Assembly: GCA_016777395.1 (NCBI GenBank)
Contig: JADHRO010000001.1
Span: 1-31,639 of the forward strand
Origin: Chitinophagales bacterium
GTDB taxonomy: Bacteria > Bacteroidota > Bacteroidia > Chitinophagales > UBA8649
Reading direction: 5' to 3'
DNA: 31,639 nt
Shown here in pieces: positions 25,402-31,639 of this stretch; position 1 is the stretch's first letter; every line of letters starts with the position of its first letter. The position numbers were made by a program, and so were the translations under genes. The notes under the pieces were generated by a model that ran no database searches, had not been told where the DNA came from, and saw only the letters and a list, made by a program, of their open reading frames with translations.

Positions 25402-25429
25402 ATATCAATATTAGAGTAATTTAAAAAGT

Positions 25430-25461
25430 TGAAGATACAATTACTTAAAGGATTGCCCAAA
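25430..25461 (-). promoter_or_regulatory. Possible promoter of the M29 peptidase gene
   Basis: On the minus strand TTTG (25461-25458), a 20-base spacer and TATCTTCA (25437-25430) resemble the TTTG / TAnnTTTG pair, with two mismatches in the last part of the -7 box. The leader would be about 20-25 bases. This is weaker than the hutU promoter. Confidence 0.35.
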
Positions 25462-25500
25462 AATCAGAAGATGTACAAGCAAGGGAATTCAATAATTTTT

Positions 25501-25510
25501 TATACTTTGC
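25501..25510 (+). promoter_or_regulatory. udk: Possible -7 box for udk
   Basis: TATACTTTGC lies 29 bases before the udk start. It resembles the Bacteroidota -7 box TAnnTTTG with one base extra between TA and TTTG. No -33 TTTG is found at the usual distance. Placement suits a leader of about 24 bases. Confidence 0.3.
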
Positions 25511-25539
25511 ATACATAATAGAATTAAAACTAAGGAGTC

Positions 25540-26151
25540 ATGATAATTATTGGAATTGCTGGAGGTACAGGTTCGGGGAAAACAACTGTTGTAAATAAAA
25601 TTATGAGTGTTATTCCAGAGGGTCATGTTGCCGTATTAGGTCAAGACTCTTACTATCAAGATAATTCCAAAGTTAGTTTTGAAGAGCGACAAAAAGTCAA
25701 CTATGATCATCCTCGATCAATCGATTTCGAGCTACTCATTCAGCACATCAATGATTTGAAAGCAGGCAAGAAAATTCATGAGCCGATATATTCATACCTT
25801 ACGCATAGCAGAACAGATGATTATAAAGTGATTCATCCCAAAGATGTAATTATTATTGAAGGCATATTGGTCTTCACAAATGAAGAATTACGTAGCTTAT
25901 GTGACATTAAAATATTTGTTCATGCGGATGCTGATGAACGATTAATAAGACGAATGAGGCGAGATATTACCGAGCGTGGACGAGATATCAACGAAGTCTT
26001 GAATCGTTATGAAACAATGCTCAAGCCGATGCATAACCAATTCATAGAACCTACCATGAAGTATGCTGACATTATCGTTCCTATAGGCGGAGATAATGTT
26101 GTAGCTATTGATGTTCTGGCTTCTATGATAAAAGATAAACTTAAGACTTAA
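25540..26151 (+). CDS. udk: Uridine kinase
   Basis: This enzyme phosphorylates uridine (and cytidine) with ATP or GTP in pyrimidine salvage. The P-loop GGTGSGKT is at residues 8-15. A DSYYQD segment and the YDHPRSIDFELL segment of the phosphoribulokinase/uridine kinase family follow. The nucleoside-binding and lid parts are represented by IIIEGILVF and RRMRRDITERGRD. The length of 203 residues is typical. It has its own upstream gap of 138 bases, as the preceding gene is divergent. Its stop lies 5 bases from the stop of the converging 1552-residue gene. No anomaly seen. Confidence 0.97.
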   Translation: MIIIGIAGGTGSGKTTVVNKIMSVIPEGHVAVLGQDSYYQDNSKVSFEERQKVNYDHPRSIDFELLIQHINDLKAGKKIHEPIYSYLTHSRTDDYKVIHPKDVIIIEGILVFTNEELRSLCDIKIFVHADADERLIRRMRRDITERGRDINEVLNRYETMLKPMHNQFIEPTMKYADIIVPIGGDNVVAIDVLASMIKDKLKT

Positions 26152-26156
26152 GGCGG

Positions 26157-29100
26157 TTAATTTTCTTTTTTCTTTTTACCTTTTCCTTGATTCTTTTCGA
26201 AATTCAATACTTCTTGTGGTACACCTGAATTGGCAGGATTTGAAAAATCTTGTTCAAGTTTGGTCGGTACCCCTTCTTCTGAATTTTCATTTATCGGTTT
26301 AACTTTGGTAGGGTCAGGTGGAGGTAAAGTCCCCCCTTCTTCCAAAATTTTCATTCTTTCAATAAAAGCTAAGGCTTTCATTTTATTAATACCCGTATAC
26401 TTATAAAAACTTGCATCATCTCCTTGAATTTTTCGCTTTTCAGGTTTTATCATATTAATTCTTTCAATAATATCCCTAAATGAAGAAGCGACCTCCATTA
26501 AATTAGTTGTGTAGGTTATGTATACAAAGTCATTGTATTCTGTTTTTAGGTATATATTCATGTAGTCTGAGCCCATTCTATGTCCAAATTCGAGATAACC
26601 GTTGATCTTTTTATGGATTCCTCTATCACCAACAAAAGAGAGTCCAAATTGCCCCTCTGATCGAAAAATTCTTTCAGTGGGGTAGTACTTCATGTTCACA
26701 TCTGTAAATATCATGGAACTTTTTAAGTCTTTCGGTTTCTTAAAGGTGCCAGTAAGTGACAATTCATCCTGCATTTTCGCAAAAGATTTAGGCTCCAAAA
26801 ATTCTGCCCAGTGAGCAAGTAATTCTTCGTCATAGTACACATCCTTTCTTCCAAAATTATCTTCCAATAAGTAATAGCCCATTTTATCTAGAATTACGTC
26901 ATCAAAACCTAAAGGCAAAGAAATACTTACATTAAAACTATACTCATCTTCAGTTAAATCTGTTCTAATTTGACCTGCTATTTTTTCTTTCACTGCACCA
27001 TAATTCAAAGAAAAATCCATGCTCCCTTCTCCTTTTATGATATTCTCAGAGGGAAGGAATTTCAATAGATTACCTTTTATTGGACCATCGCTGTTTATTT
27101 TTTCTGCTTGCCCAAAAGTGTAGCCTTGAGTTTTAGCATCGTGTTTTAAAATCCCATCTACTTCCAACAGTGCGACATCTAAAGGACCAACTTGATTATT
27201 CAAGATATTGGTATATAAAGGGTTTGCTGCAATAGGATTAATGAATATTCCGGTGCGTAAGCGTTCCCCTTCAGGATTTCTTACACCATCAATGGTCAAA
27301 TCAAGGCTATCGGGGTCAACATTACCCTCAATTTGAATGAAATTTGATGCGATATATTCATTTTTGAAATCTACTTTTGCAAATCCATTAATTTTTACAT
27401 CATTCAAGCTTGAGTATATATCTACATCTCCGTAAAACTGGACATCTGGATAAACAATAAAACTATCGGCTTGAGTAGTTAAACCTCGTGCATGAAGAAT
27501 ATTTTTAGGCTTAGGTCCCTTTTTCTTATCCATCTTGCTCGAGTCGGCTAAAATAGCCTCAATTTTTGCGAGCTTAAGATATTGTGTAGGGATATTTTTA
27601 GTTTCGTACTTGTATTGACCAGAGCCTGTAAAATCGTTTTTACCATGAATAGTAATCGTCACGTCCTCCATGATATGTCGCTTACTTTCTGCATTTGCTT
27701 CAATAGTAGCTTGTGTTAATGTCTCCATGCGCGCTTCGGGATAAATAGAAACTTTTCCATCATGAGGAATAACCCGACTATCTGCAATAAATATTTCAGT
27801 AACACCACTAGCTTCAATGATGGATTCTTCCAAGCTATAATCTGCATTGGTAGCGATAAACGATAAAGAATCTTGACTAGACTTTAAGGAGGTGAAAGGA
27901 GCACCTGCGCTTCCTTGGGGAACAGAAAACTCTAATTTTTTATTATCAATATCCCAAAAGAATTCATCAATAGTGGTGACATATTGATTGTAGTTAAATT
28001 CTGTGCGATTTTCATTGGTATTGGATTTGAAGTACCCAGTATTTTCAGTGAAATCAACATATGCATTAACATTTGGAGTATTGAAGGTTACCTTATCTCC
28101 GTCAATCGTTTTGATTTTCAATGCGGCAGAATCAGCTAACAACTCTGTTGATTTAAATCTAAATCGATTAGAAGTCAATTGGCCATCATCCCAATCAATT
28201 AGTCCAGCACCATATATAGCTTTATTTGTAATTTCTATTTGTCCATTTAACTGAGTCTTATTATGAAACATATTGAAAGGGCTTGTTGGGCCTGAGTATG
28301 CAATCATGCTATCTAAATAAGGGAACCACTCCACAGAACTGAAGGTATTATTAAGCTCTGGTGCTTCATACAGGCCTTCAGATTCTTCAATTGTAAATCT
28401 ATCAGTTGCTGCTAAAAGCGAGTCAGGGTAGTATATAATATGGCCCGATTCGAATTTTGTGGTTTGGAATTCTACTAGCCCAGAGCCTGTTAAACCTTTA
28501 TTATCAAGCGATAGCTCACCAGCAGATATACCTTTACCGCCATATACGGGTAGTCCTTCTAAGGGGGTTGAAACTTGGAATCCCAATGATAAATCATCTT
28601 GCAGGCGCAAAGCTTGGTCAATATTAGGGAAAATTCCTCCAGAATATAATTGGCCATTAAATTTTAATGTTTGCTGGTTTATATGCATCAAAGAATCGAT
28701 GATAAATGGACTTATCTCATAATAGAAATCTTCTTTTTTATAAGCGCCACCTCCAATTTTGATATCTTCATAAAAGACTTTACTGGATGATATTGATTCA
28801 AAAATTGGGAACTGTGCTAAATCTGAATTCCCGGATTTGTTGTTGGGTAAATTTATTTTAAGACTTCCTGATAGTTCTGATAAGGTTGATTTAATGGGCC
28901 GTAAAACAGCTTGTCCATATTGATTAAGTTTATCCCCATCAGGTATGTTTATGATAAGGGTATCAATTTGAGGGAGTTCCATGGTAAAATCATCGTAAAT
29001 AAAGTGATTATCAGTTCCAAAGAAGTCTATGCGGCCAGAGAAGAATAAACCATTAAAAAGCATATTTCTATTTTTTTCGATAGTAATCTTTTGACTATCA

Positions 29101-30815
29101 GGAAAAAATAAAGTTGAATTAGCCATACTAATTGGTATTTTCTTTACGCCTTCTAGATTTAATGATTTGCTGTCTAGATTTATGCTTGCATTTTTTACCT
29201 TATTATTGGAAAGAAAAGTGATGTCATCATAATCTTTTTTCTCAGCATTTGCCAGTACATAGTGACTTACTTTTGGTTTTATTTCGATTTTTTCAGATTT
29301 TTCATCATAGGTAATAAAACCCTCTTGGACTAGATTAAATATAACGGGCTTAACTTGTTGAACAGTCAAGTTGGGAGATATTTGTTGAGCAAAATCGTAA
29401 GCATATATATAATTTTGCATGTTTACCTCCGAATATATTCGAAGAATAGATAAAGGATCGTAACTTACATTACCTCTTAAATCTTGCATTTTTTGCTTGC
29501 TAAAATATTCCTTAGACTCAAAACTAGCAGCTTTTAAGCCAGATGAGCTTAGTGTACTCAAATTAATTTCGTTTTCATCAAGCTTCCAAGTAATGACATC
29601 AACTTTAAAATCTAATTTATGGTAGGAATTAAAAAAGCTATACTTCGTTACACTACCATCATTTTTGACGAGTTTTATTGAATTATTGGGTATGTCATAA
29701 GACAAATCTATACGTGGATGGTAAATCGAGTCTTCATCAAAATATAAAGAAATTTCAGCATTACTGCTACTAATTTTTTCTGGCAGGTTGATGGTTATTG
29801 AATTTGTAAGTGCTCGAAGTATTTTTTGTTTTGAATTTTCTTTGTAAATAATTAGTTCAGAGGGCTCTCCAACACTACTGCCCAATATTTTAGAACCCGC
29901 TAAAGTAAATCCACCATAGTACATTACATTAGGGGTCAGTTGTTGGGGGGGCACATTTTCTTTTTGAGCAGAAAATCGAGGAAATCTTGTAGTTTCAGCA
30001 TTCGCAGTGCTAACCATCTTATCTTCTAGCTTACCTATAATACTAGATTCGAAATAATCTTTATAAGTAAATATCACTTCTTCAATAACATATCCTTGAC
30101 TCTTTAGGTTGACCTCATAGGCACCAAACAAAGCTCTAACCTCAGCGTCGGGGAGACCGGCTCGCTCCCAATTTACCTTTCCTTTTGACCCATTCCATTT
30201 GTGCGTGGTGTAGTCATAGATTCCCGAAGTATTAAGTATTTTTATGGAGTCTCCACCTGTTTTGCCAATCAAATGGCCTGAATTAAGCGTTACAATTGGC
30301 CCATTTTCATTAATACTTAGCGTAAACTGATTGGTGCTTAACTTCCATATTTTCCCTTTACTAAACCACAATGCATTTTCGCGAAAAAGAGGAATGGTAA
30401 ACTCAATAAAGTCTATAATTGATTTGCTATCTCCAGGTGTTGCATTATCCATTAATGCCATCAAAGTCTGTTGAAATTGACTCCATTGATTGGCTGCTAA
30501 CGGGATTTCGTTGAGTGCCAGGTAATGCTTTAATAATTGTTGAAGCTGCGGATAAGCTTTACCTCTTAGTTTCAGCATTTTATTACTGGACTCGATAAGA
30601 TCATCTATGACTTTATCTGCTATTAAATTTTGCTTAAGCTTGGCGTCAAACTCCTTGAATAGGTCTTTTAATTCTGATCGATTAGTTGCCTCGAATTTTT
30701 GCTTTAATGCTGTTACAAACGCTTCTTTGTTTGTTGGTAAGGTATCGATGATTTGTCCTTTCACCGAAGGTATAAGCCACCACGAAATTATAAATAGTAA
30801 AATTACATTTTTCAT
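26157..30815 (-). CDS. 1552-residue exported protein of unknown family
   Basis: I do not recognise a named domain. Seen directly: a signal peptide (residues 1-20, VKG then Q); a helix-rich first ~150 residues; then a very long beta-strand-rich body with alternating polar and hydrophobic residues. Within the body the segment at about 475-530 resembles a small winged-helix-like unit. Loose repeats built on G-x-G-x-hydrophobic strands occur near residues 771 (GLTGSGLVEF), 861 (IYGAGLIDW), 1058 (FTGSGQYKY) and 1258 (GEGSMDF). The last ~65 residues are proline-rich, then lysine-rich (GKGKKKKEN). There is no transmembrane helix beyond the signal, no CHU_C or other type IX sorting domain, and no lipobox. 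It is presumably periplasmic or envelope-bound. AsmA/TamB-like or LptA/OstA-like lipid-handling folds are possibilities, unproven. It starts 4 bases after prmA. Confidence 0.85.
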   Translation of the reverse strand: MKNVILLFIISWWLIPSVKGQIIDTLPTNKEAFVTALKQKFEATNRSELKDLFKEFDAKLKQNLIADKVIDDLIESSNKMLKLRGKAYPQLQQLLKHYLALNEIPLAANQWSQFQQTLMALMDNATPGDSKSIIDFIEFTIPLFRENALWFSKGKIWKLSTNQFTLSINENGPIVTLNSGHLIGKTGGDSIKILNTSGIYDYTTHKWNGSKGKVNWERAGLPDAEVRALFGAYEVNLKSQGYVIEEVIFTYKDYFESSIIGKLEDKMVSTANAETTRFPRFSAQKENVPPQQLTPNVMYYGGFTLAGSKILGSSVGEPSELIIYKENSKQKILRALTNSITINLPEKISSSNAEISLYFDEDSIYHPRIDLSYDIPNNSIKLVKNDGSVTKYSFFNSYHKLDFKVDVITWKLDENEINLSTLSSSGLKAASFESKEYFSKQKMQDLRGNVSYDPLSILRIYSEVNMQNYIYAYDFAQQISPNLTVQQVKPVIFNLVQEGFITYDEKSEKIEIKPKVSHYVLANAEKKDYDDITFLSNNKVKNASINLDSKSLNLEGVKKIPISMANSTLFFPDSQKITIEKNRNMLFNGLFFSGRIDFFGTDNHFIYDDFTMELPQIDTLIINIPDGDKLNQYGQAVLRPIKSTLSELSGSLKINLPNNKSGNSDLAQFPIFESISSSKVFYEDIKIGGGAYKKEDFYYEISPFIIDSLMHINQQTLKFNGQLYSGGIFPNIDQALRLQDDLSLGFQVSTPLEGLPVYGGKGISAGELSLDNKGLTGSGLVEFQTTKFESGHIIYYPDSLLAATDRFTIEESEGLYEAPELNNTFSSVEWFPYLDSMIAYSGPTSPFNMFHNKTQLNGQIEITNKAIYGAGLIDWDDGQLTSNRFRFKSTELLADSAALKIKTIDGDKVTFNTPNVNAYVDFTENTGYFKSNTNENRTEFNYNQYVTTIDEFFWDIDNKKLEFSVPQGSAGAPFTSLKSSQDSLSFIATNADYSLEESIIEASGVTEIFIADSRVIPHDGKVSIYPEARMETLTQATIEANAESKRHIMEDVTITIHGKNDFTGSGQYKYETKNIPTQYLKLAKIEAILADSSKMDKKKGPKPKNILHARGLTTQADSFIVYPDVQFYGDVDIYSSLNDVKINGFAKVDFKNEYIASNFIQIEGNVDPDSLDLTIDGVRNPEGERLRTGIFINPIAANPLYTNILNNQVGPLDVALLEVDGILKHDAKTQGYTFGQAEKINSDGPIKGNLLKFLPSENIIKGEGSMDFSLNYGAVKEKIAGQIRTDLTEDEYSFNVSISLPLGFDDVILDKMGYYLLEDNFGRKDVYYDEELLAHWAEFLEPKSFAKMQDELSLTGTFKKPKDLKSSMIFTDVNMKYYPTERIFRSEGQFGLSFVGDRGIHKKINGYLEFGHRMGSDYMNIYLKTEYNDFVYITYTTNLMEVASSFRDIIERINMIKPEKRKIQGDDASFYKYTGINKMKALAFIERMKILEEGGTLPPPDPTKVKPINENSEEGVPTKLEQDFSNPANSGVPQEVLNFEKNQGKGKKKKEN

Positions 30816-30819
30816 ATGA

Positions 30820-31639
30820 TTATGATTTAGAGTAGTGTAAGGCTACCCAATTTTCTTGGTTTTTCCGATTCACAAAAATCAAATCTAGTGAATGGGCTAA
30901 TGTTTTTATTTCTTCCTCTTGATTTAACAAGATACCACTCAGTAAAATGTCTCCTTTGGGTGTTAATAACGAGATAAGTTTACCTAAATTTTCCTTAATA
31001 GTATTTGTAGTTACATTCGCTAGAATAATTTCGTACTTTTTATCAGGAACAATGGCTATATCTCCATGGTGGGGATGGATCTTTATGCATTTATTGATTT
31101 GAGCATTTTCAATGGTATTTTGATAGGCCGGTTCTTCAATATCGTTGGCTTGAATTTCATCTGCTCCCATTTTCTCTGCAAGCAAACTTAATATACCTGT
31201 ACCACATCCAAAATCTAATACTAACTTGTTTTTGAAATTCATCGAAAGCATAATCGACATGACCATTGCAGTTGTTGCATGATGCCCAGTACCAAATGCC
31301 ATTTTGGGCTCAATGACTAATTCATATTTCACCGCCTGACTGGGATGAAATGATGCCCTTACTAGGCATTCATCCCCAATTTTAATGGCTTTGAAATTTT
31401 TTTCCCACTCTTGATTCCAGTTTTTATTTTCAAGAATTCCAACGGTGTACTCAAGGCCTTGTAAGAATGATAAAGAATTCAAGGTTTCTTGAAGTTTTTC
31501 CTCCTTAAAATTAGCATTACTGATATACGCATTCAAGGTATTTGTATCGACTTCTTCAAAAGAATCGAATTGTAATTGATCTAAATATGCAATGAGTAAG
31601 TCATTCTTGCCATTGGTTTTTGTCAATTGAATGAGTTTA
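30820..31639 (-). CDS. prmA: Ribosomal protein L11 methyltransferase PrmA (5' end beyond window)
   Basis: This SAM-dependent enzyme trimethylates ribosomal protein L11. Motifs: FGTGHHATT before the catalytic domain, SAM motif I VLDFGCGTGILSLLAEKMGA, and ILANVTTN in the place of the usual substrate-binding ILANIxxN. The reading frame stays open to the window edge with no ATG; a TTG at 31624-31626 is the only candidate start. Codons before it read K-L-I-Q-L, like the first strand of the PrmA N-terminal domain, so the true start is probably just outside the window. The N-terminal L11-recognition domain is visible from the LLIAYLDQLQFDSFEE segment. The 1552-residue gene follows 4 bases after the stop, so the two are probably co-expressed. 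Confidence 0.95.
   Translation of the reverse strand, partial: KLIQLTKTNGKNDLLIAYLDQLQFDSFEEVDTNTLNAYISNANFKEEKLQETLNSLSFLQGLEYTVGILENKNWNQEWEKNFKAIKIGDECLVRASFHPSQAVKYELVIEPKMAFGTGHHATTAMVMSIMLSMNFKNKLVLDFGCGTGILSLLAEKMGADEIQANDIEEPAYQNTIENAQINKCIKIHPHHGDIAIVPDKKYEIILANVTTNTIKENLGKLISLLTPKGDILLSGILLNQEEEIKTLAHSLDLIFVNRKNQENWVALHYSKS

Noticed and set aside
25532..25537. AAGGAG before udk as a Shine-Dalgarno site
   Set aside because: It is only 2 bases from the ATG, too close to work normally, and other genes here lack such sites, as is usual in Bacteroidota.
1..31639. Mobile elements, CRISPR arrays, tRNA/rRNA genes, toxin-antitoxin or defence modules
   Set aside because: Gaps between genes are short (under about 200 bases), and no cloverleaf, direct-repeat array, transposase or nuclease/helicase defence motif was recognised by reading. 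A tRNAscan and IS search would settle this.

Overview
The window looks like chromosomal DNA from a member of the Bacteroidota. Four things point there: an act-cox respiratory operon in the order typical of that phylum; a large secreted PKD protein with the type-B (gliding-motility/CHU_C) C-terminal sorting domain used by the type IX secretion system; promoters of the TTTG-N19-TAnnTTTG kind instead of sigma-70 boxes; and almost no Shine-Dalgarno sequences in an AT-rich genome. The family cannot be fixed from this window. A marine or freshwater saprospirian/cytophagian-like bacterium is a guess only. No RNA genes, insertion sequences, phage genes, CRISPR arrays or attachment sites were seen, and no gene-free stretch exceeds 300 bases (the longest is about 200 bases at 15721-15919).

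Bases 1-12194 hold a tightly packed, co-directional (+) respiratory operon. It starts inside actB at the left edge and continues with actC, actD, actE and actF (alternative complex III, a quinol:cytochrome c oxidoreductase). Next come coxB and coxA (aa3-type cytochrome c oxidase), ctaB (heme O synthase), two subunit-III-like genes, a subunit IV gene, a SCO-type copper chaperone, a DUF420 membrane protein and a 76-residue exported CxxC protein. Together these make most of a quinol-to-oxygen electron path plus the factors that build its heme and copper centres. Histidine-rich acidic stretches occur in ActF and at both ends of CoxA.

Bases 12266-15720 hold an exported M1-family metallopeptidase (+). 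It is followed convergently, with a 4-bp overlap, by an alkyltransferase-like DNA-damage-recognition protein and trmB (both -). Bases 15920-22110 hold a co-directional (+) group: a 1230-residue PKD/type-B-sorted surface protein, a small monoheme cytochrome c, anmK (cell-wall recycling, apparent TTG start) and an NAD-dependent epimerase/dehydratase.

Bases 22192-25401 read leftward: an M29 aminopeptidase, a GtrA-like membrane protein, and an isolated hutU (urocanase) with its own near-perfect Bacteroidota promoter. udk (uridine kinase, +) follows. From the right edge two genes read leftward: prmA, cut by the window end, and, 4 bases after it, a 1552-residue exported protein of unrecognised family. 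That protein is the best candidate here for undescribed biology. Nothing resembles a new defence or mobile system; most of the window is housekeeping and respiratory.
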